DNA of 64,000 nt from Synechococcus sp. WH 7805 (GCF_000153285.1 NZ_CH724168.1:641854-705853); one strand, 5' to 3'. Positions 13,401 to 20,757 are shown, counted from the first letter of the stretch. Made by a program: numbers and translations. Notes: generated by a model not told the origin, from the letters alone.

Positions 13401-14083
13401 TCTTTGATACCAATCAAGACGGAATTCTGAATGCATTGGATACTGATTTTGAAAGCTTTGCAATTTGGCAAGACCTTAATTCTGACGGCATGTCTGATGA
13501 TGGTGAGCTCATATCCTTGTCAGATCTTAGCATCAAAAGTATTGATTTAAGATATTTTGAAGATAGCCAAAGCCGCATTGATGGAGAAGGGGATGTAGAG
13601 ATATTTGGTCAATTCAACATTAATTACGAAGACGGCTCAATAGGACTTGCAGAAGATGCAAGCTTTGCCTTTAGATCAGTTTCAGAAGAGCAGGTAAATT
13701 CAAACTATGATCTTATTAGCAGCTTAAACAATTCATTCAATGGCAAAGATGCAGATATCACTAACCCATCCAATTCTGAAAAGACAGACATCAGTGCAGG
13801 AGAGTTGGTCGATCAATTCCTTGCCATTAATACGGTTAGCAACGAACTGCTCTCCGAGATGCAACAAGAATTGAGTAATATAGACGATGATTTAAATGCA
13901 ATAGATACAAAAGAATTCGGCAGCCAAGACCAAGATAATTCTTACCAAGCAAATATAAGTGACTCCGAAGAGCTAGACCTTGAAACAGACCTAGATATTG
14001 ATATTATCGAATCTATTTTGATTGACAATTTTGACCCAACAGCACAAACACCAGCTGAAGACGAAGCGTTTGTGTATAGTTAG
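2..14083 (+). CDS. Giant DUF11-repeat / T1SS-143 surface protein (5' end outside window)
   Basis: The frame is open from the left edge to TAG at 14081-14083, giving at least 4,693 residues with no start in the window. Order: 342-bp DUF11-like units (about residues 1-482), 21 related 116-130-residue units (to about 3150), one diverged copy of each type (to about 3390), a beta-rich linker, three 164-residue T1SS-143/DUF5801-like repeats (about 3511-3994), a unique region, and a module with DLDGNG, DANQSGS, DTNQDG and DLNSDG loops (13180-13560). That last module is typical of RTX-family exoproteins and precedes an acidic tail. The unit core VTNNGNTTLTGVTVVDPL is a DUF11 hallmark. I infer type I secretion to the cell surface and a role in adhesion or motility, comparable to LapA-like or SwmB-like giants. 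The N-terminus, any retention domain and the exporter genes are not visible. Length and composition are certain; function is inferred. Confidence 0.9.
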   Translation: MPSLAPGDSQVFNTSYTLTQQDIDTNGGGDGTLDNTATVDSDETDPSDSSTSTTIPQNPLLGINKTVLSVDPIGDGLANQVGDVINYQITVTNSGNQTLNNVLVTDPLTGLSETIPSLAPGDSQVFTTSYTLTQQDIDTNGGGDGTLDNTATVDSDETDPSDSSTSTTIPQNPLLGINKTVLSVDPIGDGLANQVGDVINYQITVTNSGNQTLNNVLVTDPLTGLSETIPSLAPGDSQVFTTSYTLTQQDIDTNGGGDGTLDNTATVDSDETDPSDSSTSTTIPQNPLLGINKTVLSVDPIGDGLANQVGDVINYQITVTNSGNRTLNNVLVTDPLTGLSETIPSLAPGDSQVFTTSYTLTQQDIDTNGGGDGTLDNTATVDSDETDPSDSSTSTTIPQNPLLGINKTVLSVDPIGDGLANQVGDVINYQITVTNSGNQTLNNVLVTDPLTGLSETIPSLAPGDSQVFTTSYTLTQQDIDTNGIDAAGNPDGDGDIDNTATADSDQTDPVSDSEAVPIIQDPVQPTPDPSLSIDKQVIDVDNRGPTAAVTAAGQVITYDLIVTNNGNTTLTGITVVDPLTGTNVTVGTLDPGESSTVSAQTYTTTQNDIDSDGIDAAGNPDGDGDIDNTATADSDQTDPVSDSEAVPIIQDPVQPTPDPSLSIDKQVIDVDGNGPTAAVTAAGQVITYDLIVTNNGNTTLTGVTVVDPLTETDVTIGTLDPGESSTVSAQTYTTTQNDIDSNGIDAAGNPDGDGDIDNTATADSNQTGAVTDSEAVPIIQDPVQPTPDPSLSIDKQVIDVDNRGPDAAVTAAGQVITYDLIVTNNGNTTLTGVTVVDPLTGTNVTIGTLDPGESSTVSAQTYTTTQNDIDANGIDAAGNPDGDGDIDNTATADSDQTDPVSDSEAVLINQDPSLSIDKQVIDVDGNGPTAAVTEAGQVITYDLIVTNNGNTTLTGITVVDPLTDTDVTIGTLAPGESFTVSAQTYTTTQNDIDSNGIDAAGNPDGDGDIDNTATADSNQTGAVTDSEAVPITQDPSLSIDKQVIDVDGNGPTAAVTEAGQVIIYDLIVTNNGNTTLTGVTVVDPLTGTNVTIGTLDPGESSTVSAQTYTTTQNDIDSNGIDAAGNPDGDGDIDNTATADSNQTDPVSDSEAVPINQDPSLSIDKQVIDVDNRGPDAAVTEAGQVIIYDLIVTNNGNTTLTGVTVVDPLTDTDVTIGTLAPGESFTVSAQTYTTTQNDIDSNGIDAAGNPDGDGDIDNTATADSNQTGAVTDSEAVPIIQDPVQPTPDPSLSIDKQVIDVDNRGPDAAVTAAGQVITYDLIVTNNGNTTLTGVTVVDPLTGTNVTIGTLDPGESSTVSAQTYTTTQNDIDANGIDAAGNPDGDGDIDNTATADSNQTDPVSDSEAVLINQDPSLSIDKQVIDVDGNGPTAAVTEAGQVITYDLIVTNNGNTTLTGITVVDPLTDTDVTIGTLAPGESFTVSAQTYTTTQNDIDTDGAGDGDIDNTATADSDQTGAVTDSEAVPITQDPSLSIDKQVIDVDGNGPTAAVTAAGQVITYDLIVTNNGNTTLTGVTVVDPLTGTNVTVGTLDPGESSTVSAQTYTTTQNDIDANGIDAAGNPDGDGDIDNTATADSNQTDPVSDSEAVPIIQGPDLPTQEPSLSIDKQVIDVDGNGPTAAVTEAGQVITYDLIVTNNGNTTLTGVTVVDPLTGTNVTIGTLDPGESSTVSAQTYTTTQNDIDANGIDAAGNPDGDGDIDNTATADSDQTDPVSDSEAVLITQDPSLSIDKQVIDVDGNGPTAAVTAAGQVITYDLIVTNNGNTTLTGVTVVDPLTETDVTIGTLDPGESSTVSAQTYTTTQNDIDSNGIDAAGNPDGDGDIDNTATADSNQTGAVTDSEAVPITQDPSLSIDKQVIDVDGNGPTAAVTEAGQVIIYDLIVTNNGNTTLTGVTVVDPLTGTNVTIGTLDPGESSTVSAQTYTTTQNDIDSNGIDAAGNPDGDGDIDNTATADSNQTDPVSDSEAVPIIQGPDLPTQEPSLSIDKQVIDVDGNGPTAAVTAAGQVITYDLIVTNNGNTTLTGVTVVDPLTGTNVTVGTLDPGESSTVSAQTYTTTQNDIDANGIDAAGNPDGDGDIDNTATADSNQTGAVTDSEAVPITQDPSLSIDKQVIDVDGNGPTAAVTAAGQVITYDLIVTNNGNTTLTGVTVVDPLTGTNVTIGTLDPGESSTVSAQTYTTTQNDIDANGIDAAGNPDGDGDIDNTATADSDQTGAVTDSEAVPIIQGPDLPTQEPSLSIDKQVIDVDGNGPTAAVTAAGQVITYDLIVTNNGNTTLTGVTVVDPLTGTNVTVGTLDPGESSTVSAQTYTTTQNDIDANGIDAAGNPDGDGDIDNTATADSDQTGAVTDSEAIPITQDPSLSIDKQVIDVDGNGPTAAVTAAGQVITYDLIVTNNGNTTLTGVTVVDPLTGTNVTVGTLDPGESSTVSAQTYTTTQNDIDSNGIDAAGNPDGDGDIDNTATADSDQTGAVTDSEAIPITQDPSLSIDKQVIDVDNRGPDAAVTAAGQVITYDLIVTNNGNTTLTGVTVVDPLTGTNVTIGTLDPGESSTVSAQTYTTTQNDIDANGIDAAGNPDGDGDIDNTATADSDQTDPVSDSEAVPIIQGPDLPTQEPSLSIDKQVIDVDGNGPTAAVTAAGQVITYDLIVTNNGNTTLTGVTVVDPLTGTDVTIGTLAPGESFTVSAQTYTTTQQDIDANGIDAAGNPDGDGDIDNTATADSNQTGAVTDSEAVPITQDPSLSIDKQVIDVDGNGPTAAVTAAGQVITYDLIVTNNGNTTLTGVTVVDPLTGTNVTIGTLDPGESSTVSAQTYTTTQNDIDSDGIDAAGNPDGDGDIDNTATADSDQTGAVTDSEAVPITQDPSLSIDKQVIDVDGNGPTAAVTAAGQVITYDLIVTNNGNTTLTGVTVVDPLTGTNVTVGTLDPGESSTVSAQTYTTTQQDIDSNGIDAAGNPDGDGDIDNTATADSDQTGAVTDSEAVPITQDPSLSIDKQVIDVDNRGPDAAVTAAGQVITYDLIVTNNGNTTLTAVTVVDPLTGTDVTIGTLDPGESSTVSAQTYTTTQNDIDSNGIDAAGNPDGDGDIDNTATADSDQTDPVSDSEEVPLSLTPGLTISKTVVSVDPTGDAVANQVGDVINYQITVTNNGNQTLTNVSVVDPLTGLDQTINSLAPGASQDFNTSYTLTQQDIDSNGIDAAGNPDGDGDIDNTATADSNQTGAVTDSEAVPITQNSSLSIDKQVIDVGGEGPTGAVTAAGQVITYDLIVTNNGNTTLTGITVVDPLTGTNVTVDTLAPGESSTVSAQTYTTTQNDIDTAGGGDGDIDNTATADSDQTDPVSDSEEVPIITSLGTFPPLNADISRLLTEDKNTILENDTDSVFVNVRGGSGSFSFRLDNNTDPNFGTWSINESTGEISFTQTSAFQHSEEPNPQTQFEASFVNVLVSDLVTGNTVRLRAVVDITDDGPTVSTDFAAAALTLDEDDLSNGSDQSDPTSVSGSLFSADNTGSFSFGADNGSITAIQFGTGDSATTVNLGSENSTTVFFAQDGTQQGTSSTDAAASLLVNADGTYTFNLLDNLLLPNPPADNGEQTENLSSINGGIVLLGQDNDGDLINSGNGIALTLNVVDDIPTASSDFAAAALTLDEDDLSNGSDQSDPTSVSGSLFSADNTGSFSFGADNGSITAIQFGTGDSATTVNLGSENSTTVFFAQDGTQQGTSSTDAAASLLVNSDGTYTFNLLDNLLLPNPPADNGEQTENLSSINGGIVLLGQDNDGDLINSGNGIALTLNVVDDIPTASSDFAAAALTLDEDDLSNGSDQSDPTSVSGSLFSADNTGSFSFGADGGSITGIAINGVNTSLGSETSTTVFFAQNGTSLGTTSSGAAASLLVNADGTYTFSLLNNLLLDGTNNGQQTESLSAINNNSIVLLGQDNDGDLINSGNGIALTLNVVDDVPTAFTPDNVTLINSGSANAQDSNFNITTSTTGADQEDANLTFTTNDGDIVLGSINGQNEQQLTSGGLGLAYYVSDDRKVLTASTSTTEPTNSEDTSIAYTIEINGDTTTGFTYDVITKKTIDNGSGLTFDPGTAIGPSGGNPPYEIIANSGDVEILVTGYDISTIANNGDVSQTSVNVNDFSYSASTGSGLRGGQNLVLDYGTFSIGNPDSSFIIDSRIDIIAPKFTLVQGSPRENLTVAAVNANGSTTNTNATGSTDTVEEINAFTIVRASDESAFTRTKASGSSGSIVLDSSQTVAYTFNNDGTLSLQNINAGSGSTTGDSLIVFANNTNRLVIQNDKTGNSPNFSIAEVEVGNFDAGNPVSTNIDVALKDGDGDQSNSAFAINFNPDLPTNTNPPITIDLDGNGISYLSLEDDIQFTDINTLETIQTAWVASNDGILVYDANQSGSVETLDEFVLTRLSTQASTDLEALAEVFDTNQDGILNALDTDFESFAIWQDLNSDGMSDDGELISLSDLSIKSIDLRYFEDSQSRIDGEGDVEIFGQFNINYEDGSIGLAEDASFAFRSVSEEQVNSNYDLISSLNNSFNGKDADITNPSNSEKTDISAGELVDQFLAINTVSNELLSEMQQELSNIDDDLNAIDTKEFGSQDQDNSYQANISDSEELDLETDLDIDIIESILIDNFDPTAQTPAEDEAFVYS
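1447..9450 (+). repeat. Type B tandem repeats, 21 units of 348-390 bp, within the giant CDS
   Basis: Twenty-one units carry SLSIDKQVIDV, a DUF11 core and a DGDGDIDNTATADS loop. Unit length is set by three alternative linkers: VPIIQDPVQPTPDPS and VPIIQGPDLPTQEPS give 390 bp, while the short VPITQDPS type (also VLINQDPS and VPINQDPS) gives 369 bp. One unit near 4470-4510 has a shortened loop (TDGAGDGDID) and is 348 bp. Units differ at a limited set of alternative sites (DGNGPT/DNRGPD, TAAG/TEAG, TGTN/TDTD/TETD, QTGAV/QTDPV) combined in mosaic fashion. Confidence 0.95.
9451..10170 (+). repeat. Diverged terminal repeat copies: one A-like, one B-like
   Basis: Following the B array, 9451-9700 encodes an A-like unit (PGLTISKTVVSVDPTGDAV, then NQVGDVINYQITVTNNGNQT) that differs clearly from the left-hand A units. 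It then joins a B-type loop. A 22nd SLSIDKQVIDV copy follows (from about 9827) with private changes such as VGGEGPTGAV and TAGGGDGDID. These end copies are more diverged than internal ones, as expected when homogenisation acts mainly on the array interior. Confidence 0.85.
10532..11983 (+). repeat. Three T1SS-143/DUF5801-like repeats, 492-bp period
   Basis: Units begin at 10532, 11024 and 11516. The first two differ by only a few bases (for example NADGTY against NSDGTY). The third matches for about 130 bp and then diverges (GADGGSITGIAINGVN). Each starts DFAAAALTLDEDDL and ends with a GQDNDGDLINSGNG segment, the pattern I recognise as T1SS-143/DUF5801 repeats of type I-secreted proteins. Confidence 0.85.
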
Positions 14084-14406
14084 TCGTATTTTCGACCTCC
14101 TTATTGTTGACCTCGCGAACAAAGGTTTCTATATATAACAATGAGACAAAGAATACACTATAGATTCGTTCAATACCGAACAGAAAACTAAGTTCGATGT
14201 TCACCTTAGTCATACTGAATACAAAGTATTGAGTCAGCTCTGCAATCACGATCACAACAGAATCGGCATTAGAGTAAAACATTCAAGACTCAAGATACGC
14301 GATCAATAGCAGGCTAGACAAACATGGGCAATAGCATCGCGAAAAGTATCTGCAACGAATTCTTCACCGTTGCTATGACCCTCTTATAGCGCTAAACTAC
14401 ATAAAA
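14084..14406. other. Intergenic region between giant gene and GGDEF-EAL gene
   Basis: This 323-bp A+T-rich stretch shows no convincing gene, strong terminator hairpin or recognisable operator. A promoter for the downstream gene may lie here but cannot be placed with confidence. Confidence 0.5.
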
Positions 14407-16677
14407 ATGCGAAGCACAGTTATAACTTCAATGAAAATATCTCTTTTCACAAAAACTTCTCTTTTCCGTATACAAAATATTCGCATAAGATTAGCACCAA
14501 GATTTATGATCCCATTATTAGCTTTTTTATGCATCAATATATTGACCAGCGACCTAGATAGAAGACATCAAAAAACAACGCTAGACAAAAAAGTCGACCA
14601 AATCTCCGCAATCATATTACCCTATGTTGTAGACAAAGAAATCGATATACTGAAAGCCATTGGGAAATCCGAAGTAGAGAGAAATGCGCAACTAAGATCA
14701 ATTTACATACACTTAGTCGGGATCAATCAATCAATCGCTATTAATTCCACCCCAAGAGTAAACCTCCCTGCCACTGGTCAGGTCACTTATCAATCGACAA
14801 CAAACCTTGTTAATCAGGGATTGAAAGTTGCCGACCTCAAAATTAAATTCTCACTGACAAGCCCAACAAATAACTTAGTAAGGATCAATATTTTAGCTTT
14901 AATAGCAATCTTTGCTTATTTCTTAATTAAAAAGCAAATAAATTCTACATTGATAGCAGAAAAGAGAAAAATAGCAAGTTTAGGCCTTCATCTTGCTTTG
15001 GAGGCAAGCTCTGACGGTTGGTGGGAAATCAACAAAAGCGAAAATAAAGCGCTAGTTTCAAAGAAATTGTGCAACCTGTTGTCTATCAAACATAATGATA
15101 AACATAAAACTATTGTTGAATTGAATGCGAATTGGTGGATAAATTATTTCGAACAATCTTATGATCTTATTAAATTCTTGTGTCTCCAGAATGCTAGCAT
15201 AACACATAAAGAGGTTAAAATATTACCCGAAAAGGGTAAAAAACTACATCACATATCAATTAAAAGGGTCAAGATTCTTGGAAATAAATATATAAAAGAT
15301 ACAATCGTTTTCATGCTCACAAATGTCAGCGAAGAAGTTGCCAACAGAAGTCGCATTGAAGACATGGCTTACACAGATAACCTTACCAAGTTATCAAATA
15401 GAGTTTCATTTGAGCTCGAACTAGAAAAATTATCAGCAGAAAAGAATAGACATCAATATCGATATTCTTTGCTTATGCTCGATATTGATAATTTCAAACT
15501 CCTCAACGATATAAATGGCCACATCATTGGTGATCAATTTTTAAGAGAAATAAGCAATCGTTTAAGGCTTATACTTAGACCAATGGATTTTATTGCAAGA
15601 ATTGGTGGTGATGAATTTGTAATCATCGCTCGATTTCCTAATAGCAATGATGAAGATATCATGAGACGAAGCCTCGCGATTGGTGAAAAAATCAGGAAAG
15701 CAATATCCAAGCCATTTTTAGTTGATGATCTAGCATTACAATACAACTGCAGTATCGGTATATGCATCGACAAAGACCAATCAGATAGTCCATTATCTAT
15801 TCTTGATAATGCTGATCTAGCACTCTACGATGCAAAAGACAAGGGAAGAAACAAAGTTTCTTTCTTTAAAGATTCCATGAAGGATGTTGTTTCTCGAAGA
15901 GCATCACTGAAAGAAATGATTAGCGAAGCCCTAAATAAAAAGACAATTTATATTCACTACCAACCAATATTTGACATATCCTTGAAAAAAAGAGGCCAAC
16001 AAAAGCTTCAAATAGTTGGGTATGAGGCTTTATTTCGATGTGATCACATTAATGCTAGTCCAGGTCAGATTATAAAAACTGCCGAAAGAACAGGTCAGAT
16101 AGATCAAGTAACAGAAGCTGTCATTGATGCTATTGGCAATGACATCAAATACAATAAGATACGCCTCATCTCAACTCAAAAAATATCTATTAATGTCAGT
16201 GCTGTAGAAATTTTGAATCCTAATTTTTCAAAACAATTACTTGATCGTCTAGCACAAAATAATATTAACAATGATCAGATTTGCATTGAAGTAACTGAAA
16301 CTGCATTTATCAGCAACATAGAATTGGCGAAAAGAAATATTGCTCTACTGAGGTTAGAAAATATACAAGTTGCAATGGATGACTTTGGAACAGGATATGC
16401 GTCAATCCAGACCCTGAGAAATATTAAATTTGATCAAATAAAAATTGATCAGTCGTACATACAAGGGCCAATGAATGATATCAATTTGGCGTTAATCAAA
16501 TCATTAATATGGACTGCAAGAGCAATTAATGTTGATTTAGTAGCAGAAGGAATTGAAACTGAAGAACAACTTAATACCTTGAGTTCACTGGGATGCACAT
16601 TAGGCCAAGGTTTTTTTCTTGATCAATTTGATGAGCGCAATATGGAAGCCAAAACTCCACTCGATAAACATTTCTGA
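14407..16677 (+). CDS. Membrane GGDEF-EAL cyclic-di-GMP turnover protein
   Basis: This 756-residue protein has two predicted membrane segments (about residues 35-50 and 160-178) enclosing roughly 110 probably periplasmic residues. A PAS-sized cytoplasmic region follows, then GGDEF and EAL domains. The GGDEF motif is intact (residues 400-404), with a likely inhibitory I-site RPMD at 391-394. The EAL domain has EAL at 540-542, DDFGTG at 658-663, FDQIKID and VAEGIE, so both activities look possible. Cyclic-di-GMP is made by GGDEF domains and hydrolysed by EAL domains. Lying just downstream of a giant surface protein, it may control surface attachment; that is inference. The architecture resembles LapD, but LapD has degenerate motifs. 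The coding sequence is much more A+T-rich than chlH beside it. The start could instead be the ATG at 14434; no clear Shine-Dalgarno site separates them. Confidence 0.9.
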   Translation: MRSTVITSMKISLFTKTSLFRIQNIRIRLAPRFMIPLLAFLCINILTSDLDRRHQKTTLDKKVDQISAIILPYVVDKEIDILKAIGKSEVERNAQLRSIYIHLVGINQSIAINSTPRVNLPATGQVTYQSTTNLVNQGLKVADLKIKFSLTSPTNNLVRINILALIAIFAYFLIKKQINSTLIAEKRKIASLGLHLALEASSDGWWEINKSENKALVSKKLCNLLSIKHNDKHKTIVELNANWWINYFEQSYDLIKFLCLQNASITHKEVKILPEKGKKLHHISIKRVKILGNKYIKDTIVFMLTNVSEEVANRSRIEDMAYTDNLTKLSNRVSFELELEKLSAEKNRHQYRYSLLMLDIDNFKLLNDINGHIIGDQFLREISNRLRLILRPMDFIARIGGDEFVIIARFPNSNDEDIMRRSLAIGEKIRKAISKPFLVDDLALQYNCSIGICIDKDQSDSPLSILDNADLALYDAKDKGRNKVSFFKDSMKDVVSRRASLKEMISEALNKKTIYIHYQPIFDISLKKRGQQKLQIVGYEALFRCDHINASPGQIIKTAERTGQIDQVTEAVIDAIGNDIKYNKIRLISTQKISINVSAVEILNPNFSKQLLDRLAQNNINNDQICIEVTETAFISNIELAKRNIALLRLENIQVAMDDFGTGYASIQTLRNIKFDQIKIDQSYIQGPMNDINLALIKSLIWTARAINVDLVAEGIETEEQLNTLSSLGCTLGQGFFLDQFDERNMEAKTPLDKHF

Positions 16678-16743
16678 AATAACTAATGGCAAATCATGTG
16701 CGATAAGGTTTTTGGGCAAAATTTTGGTTACGAGAAAACTACT

Positions 16744-19700
16744 TTACGAAGTTACGCCCTCGATCCGATCTTCTACTTCCTGATAAAGCTCTTGAAGCTG
16801 TTGAATATTTTCATCGGATGTTTCCCAATAACCGCGTCCGTTCACTTCCAGCAGCGTTCCAACAATGCGCCGGAAGCTATGAGGGTTCAACTCCAACAGA
16901 CGCTTCCTCATCTCAGGATCATTGATGAAGGTGTCATTGGCTTCCTCGTAAACGAAGTTGTCAACAGCGCCACTGGTTGCACTCCAACCGAGCGTGAAGT
17001 TGAGACGCTTGGCCACCTCTCGCACGCCCTCGTAACCGGAATCAAGCATGCCTTCGTACCACTTGGGATTCAGGAGCTTGGTCCGTGAATCCAGGCGAAT
17101 CGTCTCACTCAGGGAACGCACCTGGGCATTGGCTGTTGTGGTATCAGCGATATAGCTGGTTGGTGCTTTGCCGTCGTCACGCAACCCTTTAATCAATTTA
17201 GTGGGATCACTATCGAAATAATGGCTCACGTCCGTGAGTGAAATCTCTGCTGAATCAAGATTCTGGAAAGTGACATCAGCTGTTTTCATCACGTTCTCAA
17301 ACACATCACGCTTCTGGTTCATCTCACCAGGATTATCCGCATTGAATGCAAATGTTTTACGGGAGAGGTACATCTCCTGCAATTCTCCTTCCTCTTCCCA
17401 AGTGCTGTTTTCTACAGCGAGGTTCACATTTGAGCTGTAGCTGCCACTCGCATTCGAGAACACTCTGCAAGCCGCATCGCGGAGACTTGTACCTTCCTTC
17501 TCGGCCTGTTCCAAAGCATGGCGACGAACAAAATTCTGCTCGAGCGGTTCATCAGCTTCAGCGGCCATTTTCACAGCCTGATCAATCAAGGCCATCTGGT
17601 TGATGAACAGATCACGAAAAACACCCGAGCAGTTCACCACCACATCAATCCGAGGGCGCCCCAACTCCTCGAGGGGGATCAACTCAAGCTTATTCACCCG
17701 ACCGACAGAATCAGCCATCGGCTTGACGCCAACAAACCAGAGGATCTGCGCTAGAGATTCACCGTAGGTCTTGATGTTGTCCGTACCCCAGAGAACACAG
17801 GCAATGGTTTCAGGCCACGTGCCCTGCTCTTCACGCTGTCGCTCAATCAACTTATCAACCACACCCTTCGCAGCTGCGACAGCAGCTCGAGTAGGTATCG
17901 CCTGCGGATCAAGGGCGTGAATATTCTTGCCGCTGGGAAGAACACCGGGGTTACGGATGGGATCTCCGCCTGGCCCTGGAAGCACGTATTCACCATCTAG
18001 CGCCCGGAGCAAACTTTCCATCTCCATATCCGCGCAGATTTGCTCAAGGCAAAAACGCAGGTAGGCGAAAAGCTTGTCGAGCTCGGTGGAATCGATGCTG
18101 GTGAAACCAGCGCCACAGCATGCCCTCAGCCAGGGAGTGGGGAGCTTCAGGCCGAACTTGGTGAGGAGATCAAGAAGCCAACCGAAATTGCCGCGCATGT
18201 TCACCCGGCCATCAAGACCGGTCAAGGAACGAACCATGGAGCCGATGGCCGCCCGGGATGTTTCGGTGATTGTGCGATTCAGTTCAACATCAGCAAGAAC
18301 GCCCTCATCATTTCCTCGATAAATGTCTTCGATGGTGCGTCCCATCGCTTCAGCGAGAAGCCCCGGCAGTGAACGAAGACCGTCTTCCTCACGCTCTAGT
18401 GCCGCAATATTGACCAAGGTTGCGACAGCCTCTTCAGCAGTCGGAGGCTTGCCAATGGTATGGAGACCGCAGGGGAGGAGACGACTTTCAATCTCCATCA
18501 ATTGGCGGTAAACAGCTCCAACCAGAGCATCCCGTCCATCGAGATCAAGGGATGCGGCATCGTCCTCAGGAAGGTCAACATCCTTGTCCAGATTGCATTG
18601 TCGGGCCGTTTCAACAATCGTGTTCACGATTTGAACGCCGCGACCACCCTCGCGCAATTGCTGATAGGAACCGACGAGTTCACCAAGCTCTTTGAGGCCC
18701 TTGTAGAGGCCGGCATTCTCTGCAGGTGGCGTGAGGTAGCTGATCGTGGAGGCGTAGCCGCGGCGTTTGGCGATCGTGGCCTCAGAAGGATTGTTTGCTG
18801 CGTAGTAATAGAGATTCGGCAAGGAGCCAATCAATGAATCCGGATAGCAGGTTTCGCTCATGCCCATCTGCTTGCCCGGCATGAATTCGAGAGAGCCGTG
18901 GGTTCCGAAGTGGAGAACGGCATCAGCGCGCCACACTTTTTCGAGGTAGGTGTAATAAGCAGCAAAACCGTGGTGCGGGCTAGCGCTGCGGGAATAGAGA
19001 AGGCGCATGGGATCACCTTCGTAACCAAATGTGGGCTGCACACCAACAAACACATTGCCGAAGTGACGGCCATAAATCAGCAGGTTCTGCCCGTCACTGT
19101 TGAGATTTCCGGGAGGCTTCCCCCAGTTCTCCTCCAAACGCTCTGAGTAAGGAGTCAGCCGCTCGTACTCCTCCACACTCATGCGGTGGGCAATCGAAAG
19201 CTCTGGTGCTCCCTGCATCGCTTCGGGGTCATTGATCACCGCTTCCATCAGGGTTTTGGAATCACGCGGAAGATCCTGGATGTCGTATCCCTTCGCCTTC
19301 ATCTCTTCGAGAACACGATGAATGGATCCGAACACATCGAGATAGGCCGCCGTTCCCACATTTCCCTTGTCCGGTGGAAAGCTGAAGACGGTGATCGCTA
19401 ACTTCTTCTGATTGCGCGGCTTGATTCGCAAAGATGACCAGCGAATCGCCCTCTCGGCGATGGCATCAACACGATCTTGGAGGGTATGAGCTTTTCCGGT
19501 TGCATCATCACGGCCGGACAGAACGATGGGTTCGATGGCACCATCCAGCTCTGGAATCGCAATCTGCAGTGCCACTTGCACGGGGTGAAGGCCAAGGTCG
19601 CTGTCCTCCCATTCCTGGGTGGTCTGGAAGACCAATGGCAAGGCCACCATGTAGGGGCGATTGAGCTTCTTGAGCGACTCGATTGCCTTGGGGTGGTCTT

Positions 19701-20757
19701 GGCGAGCCGGACCACCAACCAGTGCGAAACCAGTCAGCGAGACGATGCCATCAACCAATGGCTGTTCCGGATTCAGCGGGTCATAGAAAAAAGCATTAAC
19801 AGGCTTGGAGAAGTCGAGACCACCGCAGAAGATCGGGATCACCCGAGCACCGCGGAATTCAAGCTCCTGAACAACAGCAACGTAGTGAGCGTCATCACCG
19901 GTCACGATGTGACTCCGTTGAAGAACAAGACCAATCACAGGGCCTTGCCAAGCCTCATCGGATAAATCGGTTCGGCTCGACGTCCAGTTGAGGTATTCCT
20001 TGAGATCCTCAAACATGGTGGGAGCGAGTGGGTGCCAAATCCCCAGATCAGGGAATACCTCCGGCTCCGCCACCTCCATAGCCGGACGCTCTTCACCCTC
20101 AACAGCTGGAAAAACGTATTTGTCGGCCAGCATCAGCAGGAAATTCCTGAGGTTGTCCGGCGTTCCGCCCAGCCAATACTGAAAACTGAGCATGAAGCTT
20201 CTCGCGTCCTGTGCCTTCTCCACTGGCAGGTATTTGAGAACAGTCGGAAGCGTGTTGAGGAGCTTGAGCATGGCGTCCTGAAAGCCAGCTCCGCCGGCTT
20301 CTTTCCGCTTTTTCATGAAGCCGGCAATGGCGCTCTTGCTCTGCCCAAGCTGCGCCATCGAAAAGGAGCCGAGCTTGTTCAGGCGCATCACCTCCGGCAT
20401 CGAAGGAAACACCACAGCCGCTTTGAGACGGTCGCGGTGGGGGGCCACTGCCTCGACGACCTTCTGCGCTAAATCCTCAATAAAAATGAGAGAGGCGATA
20501 AATACATCCGCCTCGCTGACATCCTGCTTGAAATTTTCGTAATTATCGGGATCACGTAGTTCCTCGATCAAATAGCCGCAAAGATCAATGCCCAGATCGC
20601 CTTCAGCCGCATTCAGAGCAGTGGCGGCCTGAGTGAGTGAGTTTTGGTACTGAGGTTCCAGAACCACATACACCGCCTTCATCACGGACTTGTGGTTTTG
20701 ACCCTCCACAGGAGCAACGCGACGATCTGCGGAGCGGACCTGTGTAAACATCTGCAC
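16744..20757 (-). CDS. chlH: Magnesium chelatase subunit H
   Basis: ChlH is the large porphyrin-binding subunit of Mg-chelatase. With ChlI and ChlD it inserts Mg2+ into protoporphyrin IX, the first committed step of chlorophyll synthesis. The 1,337-residue length fits cyanobacterial ChlH (about 1,330). The N-terminus ([20 protein letters not shown], then the [11 protein letters not shown] segment) and the CobN/BchH-type stretch [15 protein letters not shown] (from about residue 616) are characteristic. Start may be Met1 or Met3. It is convergent with the GGDEF-EAL gene and divergent from dapB across 112 bp, where its promoter should lie. chlI and chlD are not in the window. CobN of cobalamin synthesis is the main alternative, but the N-terminus favours ChlH. 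Confidence 0.97.
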   Translation of the reverse strand: MQMFTQVRSADRRVAPVEGQNHKSVMKAVYVVLEPQYQNSLTQAATALNAAEGDLGIDLCGYLIEELRDPDNYENFKQDVSEADVFIASLIFIEDLAQKVVEAVAPHRDRLKAAVVFPSMPEVMRLNKLGSFSMAQLGQSKSAIAGFMKKRKEAGGAGFQDAMLKLLNTLPTVLKYLPVEKAQDARSFMLSFQYWLGGTPDNLRNFLLMLADKYVFPAVEGEERPAMEVAEPEVFPDLGIWHPLAPTMFEDLKEYLNWTSSRTDLSDEAWQGPVIGLVLQRSHIVTGDDAHYVAVVQELEFRGARVIPIFCGGLDFSKPVNAFFYDPLNPEQPLVDGIVSLTGFALVGGPARQDHPKAIESLKKLNRPYMVALPLVFQTTQEWEDSDLGLHPVQVALQIAIPELDGAIEPIVLSGRDDATGKAHTLQDRVDAIAERAIRWSSLRIKPRNQKKLAITVFSFPPDKGNVGTAAYLDVFGSIHRVLEEMKAKGYDIQDLPRDSKTLMEAVINDPEAMQGAPELSIAHRMSVEEYERLTPYSERLEENWGKPPGNLNSDGQNLLIYGRHFGNVFVGVQPTFGYEGDPMRLLYSRSASPHHGFAAYYTYLEKVWRADAVLHFGTHGSLEFMPGKQMGMSETCYPDSLIGSLPNLYYYAANNPSEATIAKRRGYASTISYLTPPAENAGLYKGLKELGELVGSYQQLREGGRGVQIVNTIVETARQCNLDKDVDLPEDDAASLDLDGRDALVGAVYRQLMEIESRLLPCGLHTIGKPPTAEEAVATLVNIAALEREEDGLRSLPGLLAEAMGRTIEDIYRGNDEGVLADVELNRTITETSRAAIGSMVRSLTGLDGRVNMRGNFGWLLDLLTKFGLKLPTPWLRACCGAGFTSIDSTELDKLFAYLRFCLEQICADMEMESLLRALDGEYVLPGPGGDPIRNPGVLPSGKNIHALDPQAIPTRAAVAAAKGVVDKLIERQREEQGTWPETIACVLWGTDNIKTYGESLAQILWFVGVKPMADSVGRVNKLELIPLEELGRPRIDVVVNCSGVFRDLFINQMALIDQAVKMAAEADEPLEQNFVRRHALEQAEKEGTSLRDAACRVFSNASGSYSSNVNLAVENSTWEEEGELQEMYLSRKTFAFNADNPGEMNQKRDVFENVMKTADVTFQNLDSAEISLTDVSHYFDSDPTKLIKGLRDDGKAPTSYIADTTTANAQVRSLSETIRLDSRTKLLNPKWYEGMLDSGYEGVREVAKRLNFTLGWSATSGAVDNFVYEEANDTFINDPEMRKRLLELNPHSFRRIVGTLLEVNGRGYWETSDENIQQLQELYQEVEDRIEGVTS

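Noticed and set aside
14407-16677. Annotation as LapD
   Set aside because: LapD has degenerate GGDEF and EAL motifs; both are intact here, and no LapG-like protease is seen in the window.
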